Source: Cliona cf. orientalis
Taxonomy: Eukaryota > Porifera > Demospongiae > Clionaida > Clionaidae
Length of the DNA stretch: 64,000 nucleotides
NCBI GenBank assembly: GCA_963930775.1
Contig: OZ005694.1
Span: 2,356,001-2,420,000, forward strand
Direction: 5' to 3'
Numbering within the stretch: the first letter of the stretch is position 1; every line of letters starts with the position of its first letter. Below the pieces are notes generated by a model. The model ran no database searches. It was not told the origin of the DNA and saw nothing but the letters and a program-made list of their open reading frames with translations. Positions 45,231 to 60,200 of the stretch are shown here, piece after piece. Position numbers and translations under genes: made by a program.

Positions 45231-48200
45231 ATGATGAAACAAAGGCTGTCATTGTTCTTGATGTCATTATTCTGCTATGTAAAGCTGAGCTCTACCCTGG
45301 GAAATAACACTGGTATAAACAGTCTTATATATCTCATACTATGACATGGCTGTATTGCTACATTAATTTGGCATGAATGTTTATGTCTCATTAATTCAGC
45401 CCATGGCATCATAAACTGGATAGTGACTATGAGAGGTTGTTGTTAGTAAAGTGCCAACCCTACGTATCAATGATATCAATTTATACTGCTCTAGCTATAA
45501 TATATCTCTGCCTACATGTGTGCCATAAGTTTTGGCTGTGTCCAGATACCTTTTAAGCACGCATCAATCAGTGTTGTGTGAATTAGTATCTTGTAGAATT
45601 CTAACAAAGTCTTGTATTGGCGATGGTGATGCTGAATTATACCGCCATGCCTGCCTGTATGGTCCTTGAGTATTCCAGGACAGCAATTTATACTATAGCC
45701 TCCTCCCCAGGCTCTCTTGTGGGAGGGGAAAAGAGAGCCTGGTAACGACTGCGTGCGCATGTGCCAACCCTTACCAACAAAACATGGTAACCCGATTTGC
45801 AATTGAAAGAACCAGCTGGCGATGATGTCTAACCGATTTAAATAAGGTAATAGACTATACGTTGAGTCATGGCCCTCGAAAAGCCGTTTTGTTGTGTGTG
45901 ACATGGGTGCAGCTTCTTAGTTTGACTGGTATAGTTAGTATATGATCATGTGATGTACTAGTCTACGAGTAGTAGCTATATGGAAAAGTGGCAAAAAGCC
46001 GTCCATGCACACAACAAAACGGCTTTTCGAGGGCTAAGAATTAATGTATAATCGACTTACCTCATTTAAATCTTCTAGACACAATCGCCAGTCGATATCA
46101 ACATCTTTTTCAACTGAAAATATAAGGCTTATCATGTTATGTTGGTAAGGGTTGGCGCATGCGCATGCAGTTGTTACCAGGCTCTCTTTTCCCCTTCCCC
46201 AAGAGAGCAAGGACGAGGCTAGCTATACTAGTAATACGCTATAGTGCAGGGACTTCCTCACTCCACTCAGGACATGCATGTGCAATTTATCACAATGTGA
46301 CAATGGGACTCTCCTTTGCTGTTGCCCTTGAGAGGTCTAGTCAGTACAGAAATTATTACAGGGCTGAAAGTTTTTAAAGTTGAAAGACACTGGTGACAGA
46401 GCTAGAATGCACGTGAAGGCTTAGAAGAGTTAGTGCATATAGCCTTCAACTTTTCCTATCGGCTAGTGAAAGCAAAGGATTGGGCAGGCAGACTCATGAA
46501 AAGACGGTATTTTCCATAGATTTTATACCGGTGATGGATGTTCAACGACCTATAAATTAAAGCTTCTCAAGAATTGCTGAGTTCATAACCTTGTACATGA
46601 GTGCTTGAACATGCTTCAATGGGTGGGGTGAACTTTATTCTTGATAAAGTGCACATCAACTAATAGGCACACATTTCCTTACCATTGAGTGTGATAAGAG
46701 CACGTACTTTTAACCAGACTTAATGGTATCATTGTAATCAACTATAGGTGATTCTAACTTCCAAGTCCTCCTTGGAGATGTTGATCTAGGGCCTCTGAGT
46801 CAGCGACCTGAGTTATTCAAGGTGGCTGCACTACAGAATGAACTAGTTAATGTTACAGATGATCAACAGACAGCTGTGGTCACTGTTGGAGTCAACATCC
46901 ACCTTGATTGGTCCTCCTGGGTCTTTGGCACACTCGATGCTGATTCAGCACAGAATGCCACCTATACATTTTATAAAACCCAGCTCAGTGGCTATGCAAG
47001 ATATGTACAAGGTCCTGTTTTAGCGCTACAACCATCAGAACATGTCCAGTCGGATAAGGAACTGTTCATCTTCTACGTGGAGATCACCTGTGCTGTGCTA
47101 ACTCCAGACAATGAATCAGATAGTGGTATCTATGAGTTGGAGGCTTGTATTCTTGAACCTAATGGGAACCAGCAATGCTACAGGTCCAACATCACTATCT
47201 TTGTCATTGATAGACCAGAACCATTGAGTAAGACAATTACCCTAAATCATAACACTTAATAGTCAGTCAGGGTTGCATAATAGTTATGTAGAGGAATTAA
47301 AATTAAAAGAGATGACCAATGTAAGTCTCTTTGTTCAATAATCAACCACTTTCTTTTTGCAGTGCAATATCGCCTGAATTGTACACTGCACGAAGATCGC
47401 ACGAAGACTATTAAACTCAAACTCAGCTCAATGAGCACTACTTGGATAACAACTCTTATATTGTGAGCCCAATTACTTTCAGTAGGAAGGGATAAAGCAC
47501 ATAGAGATAATAGAATCAATGACCAACGACTGCATAAATCAACGTGTTGCTTTCTTTGTACAAAATATCGGCCAGCTAGCAGTTTAGCATGGGCACCTGG
47601 AATTTACCGTTCGCCCTATTGTACATTGTGTATATCCAGACAACCTTTTTCCTGCTTAGTGTGGTGCATTCAGCCCTGGCATTAATTCAATTTTTGATAG
47701 CACTTGTGTAGATTGTGGGTGAGCATATCTAATTACTGCACTACAAGTGTGGTTGGAATTCGGACACAATCATTCAGCTGTGGATTTTCCCAGTAACATG
47801 CCACAAACAAGACATGTAATTGTGTAAACAACCACAGACCAATCCAACAGATCTAGAATTCATGCTATAACTGGAGCTCTTTAGAGCACGTACCCGTACT
47901 CAGCATCTGCACTGATTTAGTAACAGTATCCGAGATTGTACAGCAGTGAAGCATACAACAGCAGTATAGCAATGCCTGCTGGTGACCACTACTTGTTATA
48001 CAGTGGCAATTATGTGCACGTGCAAAGAGCACATGGCCCAATAATTAGGTATTAAAGCCTACTGCGTGGGTGGATCAAAGTGCCGCGCACTTCCGCTATA
48101 CGCCGTAAAGCTGATCAAGGCGAGGGCAATACTCATATCACCCAGGATGTGGTTAGGGCAATACGAGTATTGCCCGGCCGCTCTTGCGCCATGAGCTTTG

Positions 48201-51200
48201 CCATAGAAGCTATGTCCAAAGCATGGCAATGTCTATGTATGTACGAACAGATTAGATTGGTGTCATGAATGTTTTGGCTGTGTTGACTAGCGATTTAATC
48301 GCTAGTTTTGTAAAAGGACTCACGCTGCAGCTAGCTACTGCTGCTGCAACGCGCGTACGCCATATGTAGCGATCGTAGCTAGCCTGTAAATACAATCTGG
48401 ATCTCTACCACGCACTATAAAACAATTGTACAAAGCACAGTAAGCCTGATGCTGCCTGTTTCAGCTACGCACACTCCCCATTTACAGCTAGATCCCTCCA
48501 GGCCATACAAGCCAATCTTTTTGCTTACCTTAGAAATAAAAACGAGCAACAAAGGCCAAAATTTCAGTCAAGGAATTGCTGCAGATGATCGATAGTCACT
48601 GTAGGGATCCAAGAGTCAAGAAGCTAGGTAGAATCATCGCTGCTACTAGCGTACAAAAGCGCTGCCAGCTACACAGCTGGCTAGCTAGTACGTACATTCA
48701 AACGGTATGACGTCATACAGTCGCTATGGAGCTGCTGTAGTTGCTATGGTTGTGGTCGGATGACGTCAATACGGGATGCGTTACTATAGTAATGCAGATG
48801 CGTTGCCATAGTAGGCTTTAAAATAGTTATACCACGCCCCCTCGGGCCGTATGGGATTTATTGCCTTCGCCCTCGGGCTCCGCCCTCGGGCTCAGGCAAT
48901 AAATCCCATACAGCCCTCGTGGGCATGGTATAACTATTACTTGTCGACAGGCATGGCTAAAAATGCACTATTTGTGATGCTTGTGGCCGGTGCAGAGCAA
49001 TTTGAAGCACACTGAGTCCAGTTTTTCGCCCATTTTGTATTTGTTCGCTTTACAAGTCGCTCAGGGGCCTAGAACGCCCAAACTGGCGATTTCCGTGCGG
49101 ACAACAATGACGACAACAGACATACAACCAGATTGCTTTACCCCTTGCGCATGCGTACAGGGTAATTACGTGCACACAGACACAGCTTAGTCAGCAACAG
49201 TGAAGCCCAAAATCTTGGTAACTGCAAAGGTTAGTTTCCAATTGCTTACATTGGGCTATTCCATTAAATAGCTATACACCCCCTATGGATGAGTTGTAAA
49301 TCCAGCCCAAGGGGGGGGGGGGGGGGGGGAATCCATGGAACCCTTGGAGTTGCCTGAAATCCACCACTGATATATCATATAGCAGATATTTTTGAGGGAT
49401 CTGGTTTTGCTGTTTTCGTGGATGATTGCCTATTAGGCTAACTGCGAAAACTAAACCCACGAAATAAGCTCGATTGACAAACAGTACATAATGGGTGTGA
49501 GTGCATGCATCTATGAAGAATTAAACCCATGAAAAATTAATGGTAAAGGTTGGCCATTCACTAAAATTTAACCCCGTAAATATTCTTTGAACTAAGCACC
49601 CTCCCCAGTATTACTGAAAAAGGGAGTGGGAGCTAATTTTTGGGAAGATACAGTATATTATAAAACTTAACATTTGTAAACGATAGTATAATAATTATGT
49701 GACCTGATCCGAGAAAACCCGGCATATTTGTCTAACGCGCATATGGCGCAGTGCGCGTTTTTAGTATCAACAGTCAAAAAATACCAAAGTCCAGTTTTTG
49801 TCATAGCTATTTACGTCAAAGAACCCTTCTACTAATTGTTGCCACCACCTACGGAGGGTAAACGTAATTAAGTTACCAAGGCGAAATAAGCCTTCATTTT
49901 GACCTACCTGGTCAGTACAGCTGCGCTATGTGCGCTAACTAGAATTCTCTATCTAGATACAGCTAGATTCATTGAACTACTGTACGTTCGCTCACCTTTT
50001 TAGCTTCTTGGGCATCTAAGAACAATCGTCGACCGTTATCAACATTGAAATCCAATCCTTGCTCGATCTTTACGTTCATTTTGAATGACTCCGCCCAGGT
50101 CCATTTAATTGATTTCCAGTTCACGCGTAGTATATGGAAACGCCATACGCGTGCATAGCAACGCCTTTAGACTGTAATTTCTCGATTATTGAGGGTGTGG
50201 CGCGATCGCAAACAAAGCGCTCTAGCTCCACAGCCAAGCACGCGATGGGGCTCAGACTTGGAGGCAGGTTAGCCCTATGATACAGCTATCCAAATATACA
50301 GCTAACTAAATTAGAATTTCATGGATTGACCAATATGGCGGGTTTTCTCAGATCTGGTCACATATTATGTTGTAATGATGTGTGTGTACTATTATTGCAG
50401 TGATCAATTGTGGGACTGAAGGAGTAATTGGTGATGTTTCTGCTTCTTGCCGCTCTGCAAATAGCAACCCCATTGAACTTGTGTCATGCACTATCGAAGC
50501 TGTTGATAGTAGACAGGCTTTCTCATGTAAGTTGATATATAATTTATGATATCATGTACATTGTAGCTAATAGCAAAATTAGTTTACTGAATTGGTATAA
50601 AATCTTATACTCGTCCTTCCTGTAGAATTTTCATTGTTAGCCTGTACTAGAGTTAATAATCATAATTGTGTTACTATATTGCTAGAGTATGTAGTTCTCC
50701 TTTATTTCCGAGCAAGTAACGCACTAAGTCTATAGAATAAAATCTTCCGGAAACTAGAGCTGTTGAGAGCACAATGCTACACCTCGCACGTGCCTTGTAT
50801 AATTGTATATGTACCACTGCATCATTGAGACCTGCATTATAAGTACTGTAGACCCATACAATGCAAGTAGTACGGTGGCTGAGAAGGGCCATTCCAAACT
50901 TCCAATTTCTCAATTTCCATTTCTGAATTGGTCATTTCCAAATTCACATTTCTAAAATTGTCATTTCAAAATCTTTACTTAAACCTACGGTGGCCCAGAA
51001 GGGCCATGTTCATTACCCAATACAATATTTCCCATTACCAATTTCGACTTTTCTCATTACCAGCTTCCAATTTGGTTATTTCTCGTTTCCAATTTTGAGT
51101 TTTCTCATTACTAACTTCCAATTTGGGTGTTTCTTATTTCCAATTTCAAATTTTCTCGTTTTATAACTAACTTGGATAATTATTTCAATTTGGGTAGGTA

Positions 51201-54200
51201 CAGTAACTCTTTGCGGGGTTAGTGAAGTATCATAGTATTGATAGGCGTGTAGCTACATATGGAAAGCAAGAGAGGGTGGACAGGTATGCGTTGAAGGCGG
51301 AAACTGGTCGTTAAATAGGTATATAGCTACTCTATGGCAGAGGTCACACAGTACTGGCTATGTTATAGACCCTTTTCTTCTGACAACTTTCTGAATTACC
51401 CTTGATTAAGGGGGTACTAACATTATTATGACATTAAATCTTGGACACCCTCCCCTCTCCCCCTTTAAGTAAGCGTCATGGCAGTCATAGAGCCACACAT
51501 CTGTAATGCAATTTAAGCATAGAGGGGTGTGGGTGGCTCCAAAGGCCAGGCTGTTGTCGTACCTGACAGGCACTGACTATCAACCTCTTCCCCCTTAACA
51601 TCATAATTATTATTATAATGACGCTAAACAGTCATCATATAAAAAAGGTCTACGGAGGTTTAGCTAGACATATCACTAGTCTTGTGCTCAGCCCCCTTCA
51701 CTATTGCATGCACGAAGGGGGCTGGGCACAAGACTAACATGTAGCCTCCATGTTGCATAAATGTGGATCAGAGCACATGTCAAATGAATACAACTGGCGC
51801 CTATGATAGTTAACTATACTTGCAAAGAGAATCCACATTGAAGTATCCCAGTTAATAACAGAAATGAGAAAAACCCAAATTGGAAGTAAGCTAGTATAAT
51901 GAGAAAACTCAAAATCGGAAATGAGAAATAACCAAATTGGAAGTTGGTAATGAGAAAATTCAAAATCGGAAACGAGAAATAATCAAATTGGAAGCTGGTA
52001 ATGAGAAAAGTCGAAATTGGTAATGGGAAATATTGTATCGGGTAATGGACATGGCCCTTCTGGGCCACCGTATAAACCTTTATTTTAGCCAGCAACTACT
52101 CTACTGTGTTTAATTACGGTGGCCGAGAAGGCCATTCCAAACTTACAATTTCTCGATTTCCATTTCTGAATTGGTCATTTCCAAATTGGCATTTCTAAAT
52201 TCATCATTTCAAATTTTTACTTTTAGCCAGCAACTAGACTACTGTGTTTAATGGCTTCTGCGAACTGCGCGTCTTTGATTCAGAACATAGATAGAGCGAG
52301 CACTCAAATAGCACACCGTGCCATATATTGGCACGCAAACTAGGGGGTCAAAGGTCCAATCCTGGACATTTCTAATTTGGTAGATTTCCTATTTCATTCT
52401 AGTTATTATTGCGTTTGCATCCTTCCCTCCACGAACTCTCAGGGAGTTATACAGGGCGCATGCCCAAAGGAATGTGTGTGTCCAAGCCCCACCCCTATCC
52501 GTGAAACACAGGGTAGACAATATTTAACATAGCTGATGGTCACAGAAGAGCCTTAGAAAATTAATACGAAAATCAGAGCGCAAATAGATAGTCTTTAATA
52601 CAAGAAAATTGATGGGAAGGGGCTTGGTTAGTGCTATCGGGGATGTATCAAGCCTCGTTCCCAGGCCACATCCAATTGCACGCTGAATGGGAGTGGCCTG
52701 AGAAAGAGGCTATGATGTAGTACAACTTTAGAAATGAAGATTTAGAAATAGCTTATGCAGCGCAGCAAAGATTTGGAAATCGCTCCTTCAGAAACAGATA
52801 TCGAGAACACATTAGTGTTGACCTTTGACCCCTAGACTGCGCGCCAGCATTGGAGTAGGACGCGTCGTGCCGCTATCTGGTTTGAGTGCTCGCTCTATCT
52901 ATGCTCAAAGACACGAAGTTCACGGGAGCTACCACTAAATACAGTAGTCTAGCTGTTGGCTAAAATAAAGGCTTAAATAAAGATTTTGAAATGCCAATTT
53001 AGAAATACGAGATTGGAAATGACCAATTCAGAAATGGAAATCTAGAAATTGTAAGTTTGGACTGGCCCTTCTCGGCCACCGTAGTTTAATGGCTTCTGCG
53101 AACTGCACATCTTTAAGCATAGATAGAGCATACCGCGTCATACTCCAAAATATTATTACATCGGCGCGGATTAAGCTGTCAAAGGTCAACATACGTGGTT
53201 CTCGATTTCTATTTCTGAATTAACGATTTCCAATCCTGGTCGAGGTCATTTCTAATTTGGTAGATTTCCTATTTCATTGTAGCTACATAGCGTTTGCATC
53301 CTTTCCTCCACGAACTCTCAGGGAGTTACACAGGGCGCATGTGCACAGAAATGTGAACCTTTGCGTGTCCAAGCCCCGCCTCTATCTGTGAAGTGCATGG
53401 TAGACAATATTTAATATTGCTGATGGTCACAGAAGAGCCTTACTAATGCAATGGTGGTGAAAACAAAATTAATATGAATATTAGAACGCAAACAAATAGT
53501 CTTTAATGCAAAAAATTAATAGGAGGGGCTGGCTAGGGCTAGGATTGTATTGCGGATGGTATCAAGCACCTCGTTCTCAGGCCACACCCAGTTGCACGCT
53601 GACTGGGAGTGGCCTGAGAATGAGGCTACGATGTACCGCAACTTTAGAAATGAAGATTTCAGAAATAGCTATATAAATGCTGGGCAGCGAAGATTTGGAA
53701 ATCGTCATTTTAGAAACAGATATCGACTCGAGAACACCTTAGTGTTGACCTTTGACCCCTATCCTGCACGCAAGCATTAGAGTATGACGCGGTATGCTAT
53801 CTGGTTTGAGTGCTCACTCTATCCTCTATCTATCCTCAAAGACGTGCAGTTCGCAGGAGCCATTAAACACAGTAGTTGAGTTGCTAGCTAAAATGAAGGT
53901 TTAAATAAAGATTTTGAAATGACAACTTCAGAAATGCGAATTTGGAACTGACCAAATTCAGAAATGGAAATCGAGAAATTGGAAGTTTGGAATGGCCCTT
54001 CTCGGCCACCGTAAAGTAGACTTCCTATACTCGGTAATTTGAGCGATTATGTAATGGTTGCCACATTCATATTATGGGTGTGTGTCAAATACAGCAAGAA
54101 ATTCCACTGACAGGTTGAACTATGGGAGGATTCACTGTCACAGTTGAGAATAATCTTTAATGTGGCATTATAAAAGCTTGCTGACTTTTGGAAGGATTAA

Positions 54201-57200
54201 TATTATTATAGGACAGTATTCAGCTGCAAAATTTCTGTTTCCCTTGGGAACTCTTGCAACTCCTTTAGTTAGTCACAGATTAAACATTTCAGTACAACTG
54301 TGTATTCCATAGACTTGAGCATCCTCATTGTGATGTCATCTGATTTGGACATAATATTAGGCCACACAGAATAAACCGTTTGTTTGAACTAATATGACCA
54401 CGAAATAGTAGGGTCGATCGGTCGGGCAGATGATAATTTAATCAAAGAACTTTAATTACAAGTGTTGGTATTTCTATGTAAACTTGTAGTATTCCACCCG
54501 ACCAATCCTTCAGTATCCTCAACCACGTCTCCTTCAGCCAGAATAACACCAGATCTGGTACCTTCAACAAACGAGTCCAGCCACCTATCAAGCTCAACAG
54601 GGATAAACAATTTTATTTCAACAGACTCCCTTATCTCTGGAACTCACTACCACCTATTGACCTAAACTTATCTTTCGCAACAATCAGAAAGCAACTAATA
54701 GACATTTTTTGGAAATCCTTCCTCGCCAAATTTAATTCTGACAATATTTGTACCTATTACTTCGCATGTCCTTGCCCAAGGTGTTTCTCCCAGCCAAAGT
54801 CTTCCTTCATCTGATGTATAGCTACAACTAACAATCACCAAACTAATTTTTATCATTATGTACATGTCAGGCTGTTACAACCCTGTAACAGACCTTCAGC
54901 TATGGAAGTTGTAAAGCATTAATAATAGTAATAATTGTTTTTCAGGACTACTTTTCGAATTAATCGAGATATTATGATCGAAAAACAGCAGCAGAATTAA
55001 GCCAGGGACGTCTTCTGTCATGCTTTTGCCTCGAACTGACGATCGTTCATGGCGTGGCCACATCCACTTAATTAATAGTGTTTAGTATGGAGAGCTATAA
55101 TATCATGACATTGTACAAACCGTCCAAAAACTGCACCAATTTGATGAATAAACCCTATTGCACATACGCACGAGGAACTTTGACGACCTATACCAAGGGT
55201 TTATGGAGTTGCTGTAGGCAGTGAGTATTATAAGGATCGACCAAGAAGTGGTCATGCAGACCATGACCTATCACCAGCATGACTGGCTCCTACGGGTCTG
55301 GTATCATTACTTGCTTCATTTTTTGTGAATACACGGCACTGATGTGTTACATGACATTCAGCATGCATGCAGAGAAAGTTGAATGAAACTGTTAATTTTG
55401 TACGCTGGCGGATTAGTATGACATTGTGATTTATCATGATAGGCGTAGGAACCAGGGGGGGCACCAGAGGCACATGCCCCCCAACCAACAGGGGAGGGGG
55501 ACAGTGCGCCCACAGCCAGAGCAGTGCTTCTTCGATGTTTTCATGTAGCTACATGTACATAAGCCTAGCCATGTTTTCGTGGGCCTGACTATGAGATGTT
55601 TTATAAACTAACAAGAATAAGCAGCTATAAAGTCTGTTGTGATTGACTTACCGTTCCTTTTTTCATTGTCTAAACCTTTTTCTCAGTGCATCATGAACAC
55701 AAAATGAGCGTGGTTTCAATATAAAGTGGGTATGGTCCAAAACTTTTTCACGTGCAACTTCCTTATGTGCACCCCCCCCCCCCCCCAACCTTCAACATCT
55801 TCCTACGCTTCTGTTTATGATAAACAATCTAATAGTGTCTGTAAAACAGTGAAAGTTTATATATGCATCCTACCAAAAGTTACATAATTTATACTTATAA
55901 TCTATTTTTGGGTTACATAGGTATCGTTATGCCCAACGGTCCAGAATATTCACTGAGACTTACTACAGCATCCTACTCAGCTGGGAATTACAGCATTATT
56001 TTCTACTTTACTGATGTTTATGGACAGAGTTCCCAAGAACGTCTCTTCTTGCACTTAATTGGTATACAAGTATAAAAAGCAACTAAATGAATTGAATAAG
56101 TACTGTAAGTAGGGATGGTAGGGCCAGAAGTATACAAACAAGAGTAGTAGGGATAATAGCAGACGAGATGCATCCCTACATCTAATTTTCAAGTACCAGC
56201 TAGGATTTCTATGAAAAATGTGTAGGGATGCATCTCATTAGTTGTTATCCTACAACTCTTGTTTGTATACTTTTTGGCCCTACCATTCCTACTTACTTAT
56301 TCAGTTTATTTAGTTGCTATTTGTACTTATTATTTTGTGTTCATTTTTTGAGTAGCGTAGCTGCTGAGTCTGAGGGGTGTAGTCTTGTACATACTCCTTG
56401 ACACGAGGCTATGCTCAGACATGGATGGTGTAATCTACCAAAGAAATAGCAGCCTTCATGTTCCACAGCCTTCTACATGAACACGAGCTTAGCACGACCA
56501 CAAATAGTGGCTTTTTAATGACAGCATTGATAGACAGTGAGTATGAGATACCTGTGCCACTGGTCTTTTAGAGCCCAATCATCACGACTAGTGTAGCTTG
56601 AGAAATGCCCTCTGCTCAGCGATGTTTGTACTGAATCATGTGATTGTAGCCATAGCCCGCAAGGCTCCTGGCTAACTCTCCTGACAGCATGGGCTTAGCC
56701 AACTGAAGTCAGTCTTGACTGTAGAATGTAGGTGTTCTTCACAGACGACGAACAACACTCATGACTTGGTTAGCCAAGAGTTTAGTGTAGAATGCCAGCG
56801 CATAGCGAGATCAAAGTATTCAATATGGCAAAAGTTACTTAGCAGAAGGCGTGGTCTTAACGTGCAGCATGCATTTGAGCATGCGCAATAGCATCACTAT
56901 ACCCATGTATTGAGCAAATACTCGGGCAATAATAATTATGATGTCACGGATGTCCACTGCACTGCTCCTAGTAAAATAATGAAGCTGATATATGTTTAAC
57001 TTAGACTGAATGAGAAAGAAAGAAAGAAGGATAAAAATCATGAAATTGCCCCTTTTTTTAAATTTCTGGTTCTATGCCAGAGCAATCTGATTATTATCAT
57101 TCAGTTGCATGTATACAAGATTATCCTATGTGTTAAAACTTGATACAGAGCCTCCACTGGGTGGTGAAAGATGTTCCTTTACACTGAATGGGCTCACTAT

Positions 57201-60200
57201 CATTTGTGAACTAAGTATAACTATGGTGTGGAGGTTGACATACAACTGCTCTTTTGATGGGGGACCACCATTACAATGTACGTTTGCTTGATAATAACAT
57301 TGTCTACTTACTTTTTGTATCATGCAAGCTATATAGATCAAAGGCACTGCTTATAGTTTAATCTAGATCACCTGAGATAGTAGCAGTTAGAACCATGCTA
57401 GAGACTTAGAACATGGCTGGCAGTTAGAATATGATACGAGAAGTATAGTAGTTTTACCACTTATTCAGAAATACAGTTGTACCCTAGACTGTTATACAAA
57501 CCATTGTGATTTACCAAATTTTACTGTCTTGTGTTATGCTCTTTCTATAACTTAATTTGTATGCAGGTGGGCAAAATGTAACCATTGACAAATCAAAATT
57601 GAGTCTAGGATCTCATAATCTAACGGTTACTATCATTACTGAAGGTGGTCAAACAGCCATCTCTGAATTTGTATTTGAAAGTAATGATTATTTAAAACTT
57701 GTGTGTATCAATTACTTTTGGATTATGATCCAATCCCTAATTTTTTCTTTTGTAGCACCAAGGTTTATTTTGAGCTGCTCTGTTGTTGAGAATAGAATAG
57801 TTACTATTCATTGTGAAGGCATTAATGGAGACATTAATGAATCAGAAGTTGCTTGTATCTATGGTTCTGGACAAATTCAAGAAAAGTGTACGTGGCTAAG
57901 TAATATTATATTATTGTTGTTGGTCCATGTACTCTGTTGCACCTTTGAATCAGGGGAGTGTTCATTTGTTCAACTGGCAGATAAAAAACTTTACATAATT
58001 ATGTAAAGTTCCATGTAGCCGAAATTTTTTTGTTGGACAAAAATTTTGTATGGCCCAGCTACTTTTGCATTATAGAAATATTCAATTTCATCCAAATGGT
58101 AAAGGTTACCACAGCTGCTATGTAATCATTTACACTGAACAAAAAATTGTGGGTGCCATTGAGAGCAGGAGGCAAAAGGGCAAAAATTTCTCCATGAGAA
58201 ATTTTCTGGCTATAATAATATTATTATGATAATTGTATTTGAGTCATTAATGTTCTATCAAACAAAGTTACACCTTCTATAGATCAACAAGATGGTATTT
58301 GTGTCGTGCTTATGTTGTGAGGTGGTGCATTGCATCACATCATGTAGTAGATACCAGACAAATGCTGTACTTTGTCACAAGCCTATGAATAATTAATACT
58401 GTAGATCATTCCCTTGGTGGACCTGGGTACATGGGCCAGACATTCTACTGCACACCTGCAGCCACAGTGGTTTATGTAAGATCACAGTATAAATGAATTC
58501 AAACATGAAATCTGCATAGCTATGGTTAGGCTAACACATGCCACTATGTTATAATGTACAGCTTGCTCACCCACACACTGGTGCATGAGACCATGGTTCA
58601 GACATGGTATATATTATTATATATTATTAGTCCCTGTTGAAGTTGGAGTCGACTTCGTGAACTGATCATGAGTACAGTACTCTCTTCTCTCTTCTGTACC
58701 ATGTGCATTCATAATTATAATGCTCCCATATTAGCTAATTATTTCATACTTTTGTATAATAGGTGAACTACCAGCTATCAATGTTGAGTTCCTTCGATTT
58801 GACAGTAACCCTGGTGATCACAATATCACCATTGTTGCTAATTCAACAACTGGAGAGATGACTAACTTCACCTATAAATTTCATATTCCAGGTATATGAA
58901 ATTATTTATAGGGGTATGCTGTTAAATTAACACACTAGTTGCTTCAGATATGTATTAGCTAACCCTAACAAATTTTGAGATGCTTCGTTTTTTTTTCACA
59001 TTTTCAGAGATTGAATGTATCCAGTTAACTGAGCCAGGTAGAGTTACTGTCATCTGTCAAGTTAGAGTGACGTTGAGCAGGGACTTACAACCATTTTGCC
59101 GTTTAGATGTTAATATTGCTTGTAAGTGAAAATTTTATTTGGTAGCTCCATCCCAGACCACTCCCACATTTTCAATGCTGCATGCATCGGAGCCTGGGGA
59201 TGAAGCTAATTATTTGTGACCCTCCATGAGAAAATCATGCATTATGATGATGTGCTAGAAATTAAATGCATGGTGATAACTATCGATTTTCACTTTTGAT
59301 ATAAATTGATGTATGAACCATTTATCTACATATACATGAATGCTAAATTTACTGAGTTATGGCTAAAAACGGCAGCTGTTTAGCACATACTACGCTTCTA
59401 AAAATTCGGCCCCTCTAATTATTCAGCACCCTTTACCGAATGATTGAAAATAGTTTCTAATAATTCGGCAAAGGTCGTCACACGTATATATATATGACAG
59501 TAGAATGCGCGCATGGATGGAATGTTGATTATTAATCTCTAAAAATTCAGCGAAGCTAATATTATTTTCATGTTGAATTTTTAGAAGAAGTACGGTATTA
59601 ATGTACTGACTGTCCATATCACAGATGTTACCTGTCACCATGCATCAGTGGCGTAGCGAAGGGCAGGCCTGGTAGGGCCTAGGCCCTACCAATGACCATA
59701 TCCAGGCCCCAGCATTCAATATTCCTTGACATATATACTGAGATTTGAACAACTCTCAAGACAGCTTAGAGAATACGAGCTTCTCCTATGTCTAATGCAC
59801 CTTATCTTTTCTAGAATGCACCAGAAAAGGACGAAATAACAAACTCTGAATTTAGCTAGAATATTATAATTGAGCGAATCTCAAATCAATGAACCAGGCA
59901 CTCCGCTAATTAGTGGGTGTGGTCAAACCTCTGCACATGCGCAGCTGTGGCCCTACCAGTTCAATGAAGCACTATAGTGCAAAACCCTCGGCGCGCAAGC
60001 ACTGAGCAGTACTGCATTAGTGCAAGATGCTTGCATGCAATCCTATACATGAATGATAGGCTTCCTAGCACAATGTCAGAGTAACCACAAGAATGCACAT
60101 TGCATGCGATTGCGTAATGTCCAGCAGTATCACGTGTGTAATGCTGTGTCAGCATTTTGTAGCATGCAGAGACAGCCAAGAAGCTTCTCTGCCAGTGTAG

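Larger units (their letters stand above)
50871..54013. mobile_element. non-autonomous element B, TACGGTGGC ends, 6-bp TSD
   Basis: Starts TACGGTGGCTGAGAAGGGCC, ends GGCCCTTCTCGGCCACCGTA. AAGTAG flanks both sides (50865-50870, 54014-54019). It is interrupted by elements A and C; its own length is about 1.1 kb. Subterminal sequence is a run of 14-15-bp units of the form CATTTCTGAATTGGT. It has no coding capacity. Termini and duplication length match the 17.6-kb element. Confidence 0.88.

Noticed and set aside
49982-50079. Minus-strand first exon MNVKIEQGLDFNVDNGRR, and another small exon at 46062-46115
   Set aside because: Each is open with a good donor, but their phases do not fit each other and no further exons were found. 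The second lies inside a MITE.
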